Assembly: GCA_034435055.1 (NCBI GenBank)
Contig: DAOTXS010000056.1
Location: 183,106-247,105 of the forward strand
DNA: 64,000 nt
Reading direction: 5' to 3'
Origin: DAOTXS01 sp034435055
GTDB lineage: Bacteria > Chloroflexota > Anaerolineae > UBA4142
The position numbers were made by a program, and so were the translations under genes. Shown here piece after piece: positions 26,832-34,343 of this stretch (position 1 is the first letter of the stretch; each line of letters starts with the position of its first letter). The notes below the pieces were generated by a model that saw nothing but the letters and a program-made list of their open reading frames with translations, had not been told where the DNA came from and did no database searches.

Positions 26832-27944
26832 TCAAAGTTTTTGGGCTACCGCTTCCGCCATCTCCATTGTCGTCGATTTGCCACCCATATCGTACGTCCG
26901 CACTTGACCCTCCGCGATCACAGCCGCAATCGCGCTTTCCAGGCGCGTTGCTTTTTCGGTTTCGCCAAGCCAATCGAGCATCAACTTTGCCGCGAGGAAC
27001 GTCGCCATTGGATTGACTTTGAACTGCCCGGCGTATTTCGGCGCAGAGCCGTGTGTTGGTTCAAACACCGCAAACTGGTCACCGATATTTCCGCTCGCCG
27101 CAAATCCCAATCCACCAACCAGTTGCGCACACAAATCAGAAATCACATCGCCAAAAAGATTGCTCGTCACGAGCACGCCGTACTGTTGTGGATTTTTGAT
27201 CAACCACATCGTCATCGCGTCGATGTTGGTTTCCCACAATTCGATGCTGGGAAAATCTTTAGCGATCTGACGCGCCACGCGCGTCATCAAACCGCTGGTC
27301 TCGCGCAACACATTGGGCTTCTCAACGAGCGTCACCGACGGATAACCGAATTTCTGCGCGTACTCAAATGCACGGCGCACGATGCGTTCCGCACCGCGCC
27401 GGGAAATCACGCGCACCGTGAGCGCTAGATCGCTCGACGGGATAGCTTTGAACACACGCATCGGCGCGCTGTTGTCTTCCAGCACATTACGCACATCACT
27501 TGGCACCGGATGAAATTCAACGCCGGCGTACAGTCCTTCGGTATTTTCGCGGAACACAATCAAGTTGATGTCGTCGCGATAATTCAGTGGATTGCCGGGA
27601 TACGCTTTGCACGGACGCAGATTCGTGTACAAGTCGAACATTTGGCGCAAGCGCACAATCGGACTGCGATATACAAAACCTTTGCCCCGCAAATTCGGCG
27701 CGAGCTCCGCCTCCGCCTCTTCCTTCGGTTTCGACGTGATTGCGCCAAACAACGCACAATCGGACGTTTTCAAAATATCGATGGTGCGTTGTGGCAACGG
27801 CTCGCCCTCATTGCACCAAAATTCCCAGCCGATGTCAGCGTGTGTGTACTGCGCGTCGATTTTGAGCGCATCGAGGACCACGCGCGCCGCCTGCATCACT
27901 TCGATACCAACCCCGTCGCCGGGCATCCAGGCAATTCTGTACAC
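26832..27944 (-). CDS. Homoisocitrate/isopropylmalate-type beta-decarboxylating dehydrogenase (370 aa)
   Basis: GTG start overlapping the TAG of the upstream small-subunit gene (TAGTG). Family motifs: MPGDGVGIEV, the substrate-binding RLRQMFDLYTNLRPCK, the VFRENTEGLYAG loop, EKPNVLRE with the catalytic Lys, NLFGDVISDL with the metal Asp, and FEPTHGSAPKYAG with the NAD site. The enzyme oxidises and decarboxylates a 2-hydroxy acid such as homoisocitrate or 3-isopropylmalate. Because the operon also encodes homocitrate synthase, aconitase-type subunits, LysX and LysW, the lysine (alpha-aminoadipate) role is most likely. Leucine synthesis or dual use cannot be excluded from sequence alone. An insert of about 20 residues (EEAEAELAPNLRGKG) lies after FGAITSKP. 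Confidence 0.85.
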   Translation of the reverse strand: MYRIAWMPGDGVGIEVMQAARVVLDALKIDAQYTHADIGWEFWCNEGEPLPQRTIDILKTSDCALFGAITSKPKEEAEAELAPNLRGKGFVYRSPIVRLRQMFDLYTNLRPCKAYPGNPLNYRDDINLIVFRENTEGLYAGVEFHPVPSDVRNVLEDNSAPMRVFKAIPSSDLALTVRVISRRGAERIVRRAFEYAQKFGYPSVTLVEKPNVLRETSGLMTRVARQIAKDFPSIELWETNIDAMTMWLIKNPQQYGVLVTSNLFGDVISDLCAQLVGGLGFAASGNIGDQFAVFEPTHGSAPKYAGQFKVNPMATFLAAKLMLDWLGETEKATRLESAIAAVIAEGQVRTYDMGGKSTTMEMAEAVAQKL

Positions 27945-28474
27945 TAGTCACCCCCCGGCTTTATTTCTGGCATCGGCAAATGTTCCGTGCCTAGTTTGCG
28001 TCGCAACATCTGAATCAATCCGCCGGTTTCGATGATCGTGAATAACGTCGGCGACAACGGCGGAAAATCGAACACGCCAGCGGCGCAACGAATCGTGTGG
28101 GTGTCCAAATCAATGTCGATGATTTCGCCGTTTTGAATTGCATCGACTGCTGGCGCGCAAACGATTGGCACCAGTCCGTTGTTCACCAGATTGCGAAAGT
28201 GAATCCGCGCAAATGATTTAGCGACAATTGCCGTAACGCCAGCATATTTCAAGCACGTCGCCGCTTGCTCGCGCGACGAGCCGTTGCCCCAATTTTTTCC
28301 GCCGACGATAATATCGCCCGGCTGAACTTGACTCGCAAAAGTTGGATCTAAATCCTCGAGCGCGTGTTGGGCTTGTTCTTTGGGATCGGTGATGGTGTAC
28401 GTGTACTTGCCGGGGAAAATCACATCTGTGTTGACCTCGTCACCATATTTCCAAACGCGACCACGAAATTTCAT
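27944..28474 (-). CDS. Homoaconitase/isopropylmalate isomerase small subunit (176 aa)
   Basis: Short aconitase swivel domain: GDEVNTDVIFPGKYTY, GGKNWGNGSSREQAATCLKYAG with the conserved GSSRE loop, and AKSFARIHFRNLVNNGLVPI. It pairs with the large subunit encoded at 34340-35662 to form the heterodimer that isomerises homocitrate to homoisocitrate. ATGA overlap with the upstream Nudix gene and TAGTG overlap with the downstream dehydrogenase, so translation is tightly coupled. The two aconitase subunits are separated by about 6 kb of passenger genes on the same strand, which is unusual. Confidence 0.87.
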   Translation of the reverse strand: MKFRGRVWKYGDEVNTDVIFPGKYTYTITDPKEQAQHALEDLDPTFASQVQPGDIIVGGKNWGNGSSREQAATCLKYAGVTAIVAKSFARIHFRNLVNNGLVPIVCAPAVDAIQNGEIIDIDLDTHTIRCAAGVFDFPPLSPTLFTIIETGGLIQMLRRKLGTEHLPMPEIKPGGD

Positions 28475-28965
28475 TTTTCATCCTTTGCAATCCATCGTTT
28501 CCACACCAACCAGCGCAAATGCAAAATGAAGAACATCATTCGCGCGGGAAACAATTTCCAAAAGGGAAATTGAAATCGCCGTTCAAGCGGTTCGCGCGCA
28601 TCGGACAACGCATCCCAAACCATTTGGCGATGAAAGGGTTCGAGTCCACGCGGCAAGTTGTCCGGCGCAAACCATGCCAAGCCCGTCGTCTCGATACCGG
28701 AATAATTCGGCGCGCCGCCAATGATCCGCGCGCGATACAAATACGTTAGCTGTTCACCCCAACCATAAACCGATGGATGTTGATAATACCCGATCAATCG
28801 ATCGAGCGCAATGTCGTAGCCGGTTTCTTCGCGCGTTTCACGTACCGCCGCGTCTGCCGGGTCTTCGTTCATTTCGATGCCACCGCCGGGCAAATCCCAC
28901 AAGAAAAATACTTCGCGGCGATGAAGTAAAACTCGTTGACCATTCTCCGATACGACCACGACCAT
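28471..28965 (-). CDS. Nudix hydrolase (164 aa)
   Basis: Contains the Nudix box pattern GGGIEMNEDPADAAVRETREETGYD, preceded by MVVVVSENGQRVLLHRREV and WDLPG. Enzymes of this superfamily cleave nucleoside diphosphates linked to another moiety, needing Mg(II) bound by the REETGY glutamates. Start is uncertain: ATG 28965 is used, but the family usually has a short strand before it (RYGAMVV), so a TTG at 29025, overlapping the methyltransferase end, is an alternative. The spacer there is an oligo repeat. C-terminal 40 residues are basic and aromatic (KLFPARMMFFILHLRW). Substrate unknown; no link to lysine synthesis is evident. Confidence 0.82.
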   Translation of the reverse strand: MVVVVSENGQRVLLHRREVFFLWDLPGGGIEMNEDPADAAVRETREETGYDIALDRLIGYYQHPSVYGWGEQLTYLYRARIIGGAPNYSGIETTGLAWFAPDNLPRGLEPFHRQMVWDALSDAREPLERRFQFPFWKLFPARMMFFILHLRWLVWKRWIAKDEK

Positions 28966-29011
28966 CGCCCCATAACGGGAAATTTTCGATTGCCGCTTGG
29001 CGCTTGGCGAT

Positions 29012-29803
29012 TTAACCGGTGGCAATGAATAATCCCGTCGATTTGGTGATGTGGAACGCGCCGTCGCGCGCGATGCGTTCAGCAATAAACTGGCGCAATG
29101 CAGTTTCGCGTTCTGCGCCAATCAACTGGGAGCCGATGAACCCCGACATTGCATACGCGACAAGCGGCTCGACTTCGGTTACAACCAGTGCATCTTCATA
29201 ATCAAATCGCTCGACCCGCGCAAACGCTTTTCCAATTTGCTCGGCGCCGTTATCTAATCGGAATTGTTCAAATGGACCTAGCGATCCAGCCCCCAGGAAA
29301 TCGGAAGCCATTTGAAAATACTCGCGCATATGCGCTGGTCCATTCGTTGCCGCGTAGAATTTGCCGCTGGGTTTCAGTACGCGGCGGATCTCCATCAGCG
29401 CGCGCGGAATATCGGGCACGTGATAGAGCATATGATTTGCGAACACCGCGTCGAAATAATGATCGCGGAATGGAATCGCTTGCGCATCGCTCTGTAAAAA
29501 ATCAGCGGCGACGTTTGCGGCGCGCGTCGTTTCAAGCATCCCGAACGAAAAATCGGAAAGCGTGAGCCGCCACGATGCCGGTATCCGCGTGCGATTTTCG
29601 CGCCACAACATCCCAGTGCCGCAACCGATTTCGAGAATATGCGCGTTTGCCGGCAAATCGAGATGGTCAAAATACCAAGCGAACCATTTTTGCTTGGCGA
29701 TGCTGAAACGCTCGTGTAACGCGATGCGCGCTTCAAGCTGGTTGCTCGCACAGTACTGCTCTTTGACGTACGTTTGATCGGCGAGATTCAAATTGGGAGT
29801 CAT
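29012..29803 (-). CDS. Class I SAM-dependent methyltransferase (263 aa)
   Basis: Methyltransferase domain with motif I HILEIGCGTGMLW, motif II-like LTLSDFSFGMLE, LQSDAQAIPFRDHYFDAVFANHML and post-motif HVPDIPRALMEIRRVLKPSGKFYAATNG, the pattern of Methyltransf_11-type enzymes acting on small molecules. Acceptor unknown. It starts 1 nt after the upstream zinc-ribbon gene stop (29805), within the same minus-strand operon, so it is probably co-translated as a passenger of the lysine operon. Confidence 0.85.
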   Translation of the reverse strand: MTPNLNLADQTYVKEQYCASNQLEARIALHERFSIAKQKWFAWYFDHLDLPANAHILEIGCGTGMLWRENRTRIPASWRLTLSDFSFGMLETTRAANVAADFLQSDAQAIPFRDHYFDAVFANHMLYHVPDIPRALMEIRRVLKPSGKFYAATNGPAHMREYFQMASDFLGAGSLGPFEQFRLDNGAEQIGKAFARVERFDYEDALVVTEVEPLVAYAMSGFIGSQLIGAERETALRQFIAERIARDGAFHITKSTGLFIATG

Positions 29804-29804
29804 T

Positions 29805-31226
29805 TTATCGTTGCGTCAACGTGTACTTGAGCACACGCTCGCGTGCGATCGCCAGTAGTTCGTTGTTATCGTTAAATGCCATTTGCCCAATCCAGCCATC
29901 GACCTTGAACACATCGATGAATTGCCCGCTCGGTTCGAACACATTCACGCCTCGATTATCGGCAACGAAAATGTGACCGCGCGCGTCCAACGCGATGGCT
30001 TGCGGCGAACTCATCTGTCCCGGCTTGTCGCCGCGCGTGCTGAATCGATTGAGAAATTTTCCGTCCGCCGCAAACGTGAAAACGTAATGCTCTGCGTTAC
30101 TCGCCAAGAGGAACAGATTCCCCAAACCATCGACTGCAATTTGCGCGTCGAGTTCCGGATAACCACTGTGATTGCTGATGATGCCACGAAACACTTGCTT
30201 GACTTTGCCGTCGGCGTCAAAGCGCACTAGAGCTTCGCGATGCCCTTCGATGCCGGTGATCAACCCGGTGCGCGCTTCGTACCACATGGCGTACACATCG
30301 CCGTCGCCGGTTACTGCAATCGAATCAAATTTATTGCCCTCGGGATATCGAAACGCGCTGAGAAATTTGCCGGTCGCGCCTTCGTATTTTTTTATTTCGC
30401 CATCGGCAACCACATAAACAACACCTTGCCGGCTCGCAGCGAGACTAAAGATCAACGTTCGCGCGTTCCCGGCATTCCACTGCGTCAAAAATTTTCCTGA
30501 CGTATCAAACGCTTGCACACGACCGCCTTGATAATCGGCGACGTAAATGTTGCCCGCGCCATCGAGCGCGAGTGAACGGGCGTCGTTAAAGAAACCGGGA
30601 TTGATTCCCTGGTCGCCAAATTTTGTAGCGAGCGATGCAAATCCTGGCGTCGGTGTTGCTGCCGGCGTTGGCGACGGCGCGGGCGTGCGCGTGGGCAACG
30701 CGGTTTGTGTCGGTGTGGGCATTTGTGTTGACGCAAACGCCAGACCCAGGTCTTGCGAAATTTCGTTCCAATTCACCGCAATCGGCAAAATCATGGTGAG
30801 CGCGACAAATGCGATTACCAAAACAACGATGCAACCAACCCAGCCAGGTTGTGTCAGCGTCGATTCAACGCGAAGGAGTCGCGGCGACTGAATCATTACA
30901 TTCGACAGTTGCACCGGCTCACCGCGTTGCATTTTTTCGACGGCATCTTTGGCATCCTTGAGTCCCACGCCAAAGATCTGCCGATAGATTTTGATCGCCT
31001 CGATTTTTTTGCCGGCGCGAATGAGCCGCGCCATCTCTGCCAGGTTTTGCGATTGCCCGACGATATCCGGCAAATGCGCTAACGAAAATGTTGCCGGCGG
31101 TTCAGGGCGCAATTCCTCCGGCACGATGATCGAACTTTTGCAAAACGGACACGTGATCGTATAATCAGCGCCACCGTCAAAATCGAGCGGCGCGGCGCAA
31201 TTGGGACAACTGAATGTTCGCGGCAT
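29805..31226 (-). CDS. Zinc ribbon / L7-L12-like / membrane / NHL-repeat protein (473 aa)
   Basis: Residues 1-45: zinc ribbon (FSCPNCAAPLDF, TCPFCKSS). Residues about 65-105: a segment IEAIKIYRQIFGVGLKDAKDAVEKM that resembles the C-terminal domain of ribosomal protein L7/L12. Residues about 127-152: one strongly hydrophobic transmembrane helix (GCIVVLVIAFVALTMILPI). Then comes a Pro/Thr linker (PTPTQTALPTRTPAPSPTP) and, from about residue 200, five or six NHL-type beta-propeller repeats (SLALDGAGNIYVADYQGG; AIALDARGHIFVADNRG). So a cytoplasmic zinc ribbon is tethered to an extracellular propeller. Such proteins occur in Chloroflexota; the function is unknown. Adjacent genes are 1-2 nt apart. 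Confidence 0.82.
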   Translation of the reverse strand: MPRTFSCPNCAAPLDFDGGADYTITCPFCKSSIIVPEELRPEPPATFSLAHLPDIVGQSQNLAEMARLIRAGKKIEAIKIYRQIFGVGLKDAKDAVEKMQRGEPVQLSNVMIQSPRLLRVESTLTQPGWVGCIVVLVIAFVALTMILPIAVNWNEISQDLGLAFASTQMPTPTQTALPTRTPAPSPTPAATPTPGFASLATKFGDQGINPGFFNDARSLALDGAGNIYVADYQGGRVQAFDTSGKFLTQWNAGNARTLIFSLAASRQGVVYVVADGEIKKYEGATGKFLSAFRYPEGNKFDSIAVTGDGDVYAMWYEARTGLITGIEGHREALVRFDADGKVKQVFRGIISNHSGYPELDAQIAVDGLGNLFLLASNAEHYVFTFAADGKFLNRFSTRGDKPGQMSSPQAIALDARGHIFVADNRGVNVFEPSGQFIDVFKVDGWIGQMAFNDNNELLAIARERVLKYTLTQR

Positions 31227-31228
31227 GA

Positions 31229-31522
31229 TTAAGCCGGGACTCCTTCAACCACAACCATGCGCGACGTTGCCGTTGCGTGGCGAATTTTTCGCACCGGGCT
31301 GTACTCGCTTGAATTCAACCACGCCTTCGCTTGATCGACGGTTGGAAATTCAAGCACGACCAAGCGTTTGGGCAACCAATCGCCTTCGAGCGTTTCCGCC
31401 GTGCCACCGCGCACAATGTGCTTGCCGCCGTACGCTGTGACAGTCGGCGCCGCTAGTTTTTTGTACTCTTCGTACCGTACCGGGTCGTGCACGTCAATAT
31501 CGACGATGACAAATGCCGGCAT
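31229..31522 (-). CDS. DUF1330 domain protein (97 aa)
   Basis: Start at ATG 31522 behind GGAGG. MPAFVIVDIDVHDPVRYEEYK, GGKHIVRGG, LEGDWLPKRLVVLEFPTVDQAKAWLNSSEYSPVRKIRH is the classic DUF1330 pattern, a ferredoxin-like dimeric alpha/beta barrel fold of unknown function. Lies 2 nt from the DUF3052-like gene in the same operon. Confidence 0.85.
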   Translation of the reverse strand: MPAFVIVDIDVHDPVRYEEYKKLAAPTVTAYGGKHIVRGGTAETLEGDWLPKRLVVLEFPTVDQAKAWLNSSEYSPVRKIRHATATSRMVVVEGVPA

Positions 31523-31524
31523 AC

Positions 31525-31917
31525 TTATTTTCCTCCAACACGTTTCAAGCGCAACGCCGCCCAATCATCGTCCAGCGAAATCATTGCGACGCCTTGCAAA
31601 CCCAAACGCAACGCGTACGCGTAAATGCTGTCGCGATTGATGTCGGTCTTGTGTTGCGACGTACCTTTGTAATACGTTACCCACAACATTCCGTTGGGCG
31701 CGAGAAAGGGCTTGAGTGACGGCAATTCTGTTTCCAATTCTTTACGATTGGCGACAAACACTTGAATCACATCAATGGGCGCAATCGGCTTGCCAAGCAA
31801 TTTTGTTTTCGCCGGCAATGCACCGATTTTCGATTTGTACCCGCGCGGGGCATTGGCAATGAAAACCACATTGCCTTCTTTAATCGATAATTTTTGCGCG
31901 ATGGTTTTGTCAGCCAT
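31525..31917 (-). CDS. DUF3052-like small protein (130 aa)
   Basis: Begins MADKTIAQKLSIKEGNVVFI and contains DVIQVFVANRKELE, GMLWVTYYKGTS and a C-terminal SLDDDWAALRLKR, a pattern shared with the DUF3052 family of small cytoplasmic proteins. No catalytic motif is recognised. Overlaps the O-methyltransferase gene end by 8 nt, so co-translated. Function unknown. Confidence 0.7.
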   Translation of the reverse strand: MADKTIAQKLSIKEGNVVFIANAPRGYKSKIGALPAKTKLLGKPIAPIDVIQVFVANRKELETELPSLKPFLAPNGMLWVTYYKGTSQHKTDINRDSIYAYALRLGLQGVAMISLDDDWAALRLKRVGGK

Positions 31918-32506
31918 AGTACGCCTCCTTCAAAATGACCAATTCACCATTGCCGATTGGCACCAGAGAGGTTACATAGCCCGGCGTTTGCTGAACGATT
32001 TGTTTGAACAATTCGATTTCGTGTGCGTGCGAGACCGCATTATCGGCGACGAGCAAGCCACCCGGCACGAGCACGCGTTGCAAGTCTGCCCACCAAGCGA
32101 CGTACTGTTTGCGCGATGCATCCAAAAAGATCAAACCGAACGAGCTGTCGTCCTGCATTTTCAAAAATTCGCCGGCGTCGCCGAGATGCAGGTAAATCCA
32201 CTCCTCAAGGGCGACCCGTTTAAAGTTTTCGCGCGCCAATTCCGCTTTGTACGCCGAATGTTCGACGGTAATCACTTTGCCATTCAACGGTTGCACCGCG
32301 TACGCGAGCCACAGCGTCGAATAGCCATTCGATGTGCCAATTTCCAGTATGCGCCGCGCATCGACCGCGCGCGTGAGCAACACTAGAAATTCACCGGTGT
32401 CGTGCGTGATGTTCATCATCCGGCGTGCGCGCTCCGTTTCACGCGCGTCGTTCGCTTTGCCAAACGATTCCAATTCTTGTAACAACGCGGCAAGTTTGGG
32501 ATTCAT
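31910..32506 (-). CDS. O-methyltransferase-like SAM enzyme (198 aa)
   Basis: Matches the CCoAOMT/TrmR-like family: ARRILEIGTSNGYSTLWLA (SAM motif I), GKVITVEHSAYKAELARENF (motif II), HLGDAGEFLKM, FGLIFLDASRKQY with an Asp at the metal-site position, and GGLLVADNAVSH. The family methylates catechol-type hydroxyls or, in some members, tRNA wobble hydroxyuridine; which of these applies is open. The start at ATG 32506 abuts the stop of the rmlC-like gene. Part of the long minus-strand operon. Confidence 0.83.
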   Translation of the reverse strand: MNPKLAALLQELESFGKANDARETERARRMMNITHDTGEFLVLLTRAVDARRILEIGTSNGYSTLWLAYAVQPLNGKVITVEHSAYKAELARENFKRVALEEWIYLHLGDAGEFLKMQDDSSFGLIFLDASRKQYVAWWADLQRVLVPGGLLVADNAVSHAHEIELFKQIVQQTPGYVTSLVPIGNGELVILKEAYYG

Positions 32507-33060
32507 CAGTATTCGAAATTATTGTCGGCGTCACGCAACAAAGGCAACCGCGCATCTTTGGGGGATAAACTGGGATGGGTGACGCGCCAATCGATGCCGA
32601 TTGCCGGGTCGTTCCAAAGGATGCCGCGATCCAATTCCAACGCGTACTCCGCCGTAACTTTGTACACCACATCGGCTTGCTCGCTCAATACACACAAGCC
32701 GTGCGCAAAACCCGGCGGGATGTACAGCATACACCCATTCTCCGCCGAAAGAATTTGTCCCACCCACTTGCCGTACGTCGGCGAACCTTTGCGAATATCG
32801 ACCGCCACGTCCAAGATTTCGCCGGTCATCGCCATCACCAGCTTGCCCTGCGCTTTGGGATTCTTTTGATAGTGCAATCCGCGCAGAACGCCGCGCGTCG
32901 AGTGCGAGTGGTTGTCTTGCACGAATGTCGCCGGAATGCCGTTGGCAACAAACTCGGATTGCTTGTACGTCTCGCGGAAAAAACCGCGCGCATCTTGATT
33001 GCTTTGGATTTGAACCAGGATGACTTCGGGAATTTGTAGACGTTGGAATCGAAATGGCAT
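32506..33060 (-). CDS. rmlC: dTDP-4-dehydrorhamnose 3,5-epimerase (RmlC-like, 184 aa)
   Basis: Cupin-type epimerase: FFRETYKQSEF, TFVQDNHSHSTRGVLRGLHYQ (with the catalytic His), QGKLVMAMTGEILDVAVDIRKGSPTYGKW, LYIPPGFAHGLCVLSE and the C-terminal FWNDPAIGIDW-like ILWNDPAIGIDW. It would act in dTDP-rhamnose synthesis. No rmlA, rmlB or rmlD is nearby, so the pathway must be completed elsewhere or the gene works on a related sugar nucleotide. Overlaps the next gene by one base. Confidence 0.88.
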   Translation of the reverse strand: MPFRFQRLQIPEVILVQIQSNQDARGFFRETYKQSEFVANGIPATFVQDNHSHSTRGVLRGLHYQKNPKAQGKLVMAMTGEILDVAVDIRKGSPTYGKWVGQILSAENGCMLYIPPGFAHGLCVLSEQADVVYKVTAEYALELDRGILWNDPAIGIDWRVTHPSLSPKDARLPLLRDADNNFEY

Positions 33061-33079
33061 AATTTTTCTCGTGGTGTGT

Positions 33080-33397
33080 CTATGGGGTGTTTTCGGCGAT
33101 CCATCCGAGATAACGCTCTAGTCCATTCACAATCGGCAATTGAACGATTTCCGGAATTTCGTAACTGTGATTTTCCACAATCGTCGCTTCGACTTCTTGA
33201 TACAAATGCGTTGCCGTTTTGATCAACAACAAATACTCGGCTTCCTTTTGCACTTGCCCTTGCCAACGATAGACACTTGCAATGTTGGCGATCTGAACAC
33301 ACGCGGCTAACTTGCGCTCCACTAACAACTCGGCAAGCCGGTTCGCTTCATCTTGACTACCGACAGTCGTAAGAATGACACAATACGCGTCAGACAT
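33080..33397 (-). CDS. cutA: CutA1-like divalent-cation tolerance protein (105 aa)
   Basis: Complete small protein with the CutA signature: VILTTVGSQDEANRLAELLVERKLAACVQI, YRWQGQVQKEAEYLLLIKTA, EVEATIVENHSYEIPEIVQLPI, and terminal YLGWI. CutA1 forms PII-like trimers; the original link to copper tolerance is weak and its function is still debated. Overlaps the ATP-grasp gene by 8 nt. Confidence 0.92.
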   Translation of the reverse strand: MSDAYCVILTTVGSQDEANRLAELLVERKLAACVQIANIASVYRWQGQVQKEAEYLLLIKTATHLYQEVEATIVENHSYEIPEIVQLPIVNGLERYLGWIAENTP

Positions 33398-34343
33398 TTT
33401 GTTTCTGTTGATGGCTCAACGCCGCACGAATAATCCGTCCGATAAAATCGCGATGCCCGCCCGGCTGCTGCATCAAAATAAAATCTGCGCTTCCCAATTC
33501 ATCGGGTGGGTAGAAAATGCCGCAATTCGGATTGATTTCAAGCATGTACAACTCGCCGCGCGCATCCATTCGAATATCACAGCGTCCGTACCCCGATCCA
33601 TTCAGCGCAATGAACAGTTTTTTCGACATTGCCTGCAAGCGCGCCGCGAGAATGGGATCAGCGCACGGGACACATTGCATCGAGTCATAATCCACCCATT
33701 TCAAATCGTAATGCTTGAACGATTCGTTCGGTGGAAAGAGAAATTCGGCCGGCGGATACGCAAACGGTTCGGCAGGATTATCCGCGTTTTCGACGACGAG
33801 CACGTCGAACTCGCGTCCCTCGATAAATTCTTCGATGAGCGCGCCGCCGTACTCGGCAATCACCCGGCGTGTTTGCGTGCGCAATTGTTCGCTATTTTCC
33901 ACGCGCGATTCTTTGAACAAGCCAACACTACTGTGACCATTCTGATGCTTGACGATGAGCGGAAAGCGCAACCGCTTTTCAATATCATCGATCTGGTGTT
34001 CGCTTGTCGCAAATAGAAATCGCGGGGTGGGAATGCCAGCGCGCTCGCAGACGTATTTCATCGTCGCGCGCGAAGGTTCATAAAACGGCGAACGCGCACC
34101 AGTGAATGGTTGTTCCAGTTGTTCAAGCGTGTGAACGACTTCGATGCCGGCTTCGGCGTCATCCTCACAGCCATCACACAAATTGATGAAAACGTCGAAA
34201 TGTTTTCCGACGAGCGCGTGAATCTGCTGACGCGCGGTGGCTTTGGAAATCCAATGAACTTGCGCATCCCAAGGTCGAAAATATTCCGATGGGTCTTGTT
34301 CGTGTTCGTACCACTCCACCGGGCAAAGCACACAAAGTTTCAG
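33390..34343 (-). CDS. ATP-grasp carboxylate-amine ligase, D-Ala-D-Ala-ligase-like (about 317 aa, CTG or GTG start)
   Basis: ATP-grasp fold: YVCERAGIPTPRFLFA, RLRFPLIVKHQNGHSSVGL (ATP-binding Lys), GGALIEEFIEGREFDVLVV, then GYGRCDIRMDARGELYMLEINPNCG (Mg-binding Glu/Asn and catalytic Arg), close to D-alanine ligases. The homologous N-terminus KLCVLCPVEWYEHE begins exactly where the preceding leuC-like gene ends, so the start is CTG at 34343 (CTGA overlap) or GTG at 34331; no ATG is available. It sits between the aconitase large subunit and cutA, in an operon that also contains LysX, another ATP-grasp ligase. It might ligate an amino acid or peptide. Substrate unknown. Confidence 0.78.
   Translation of the reverse strand: MKLCVLCPVEWYEHEQDPSEYFRPWDAQVHWISKATARQQIHALVGKHFDVFINLCDGCEDDAEAGIEVVHTLEQLEQPFTGARSPFYEPSRATMKYVCERAGIPTPRFLFATSEHQIDDIEKRLRFPLIVKHQNGHSSVGLFKESRVENSEQLRTQTRRVIAEYGGALIEEFIEGREFDVLVVENADNPAEPFAYPPAEFLFPPNESFKHYDLKWVDYDSMQCVPCADPILAARLQAMSKKLFIALNGSGYGRCDIRMDARGELYMLEINPNCGIFYPPDELGSADFILMQQPGGHRDFIGRIIRAALSHQQKQNV

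Noticed and set aside
26832..27944. leuB for leucine synthesis
   Set aside because: Linked homocitrate synthase, LysX and LysW point to lysine; the family alone cannot decide, so no symbol is given.
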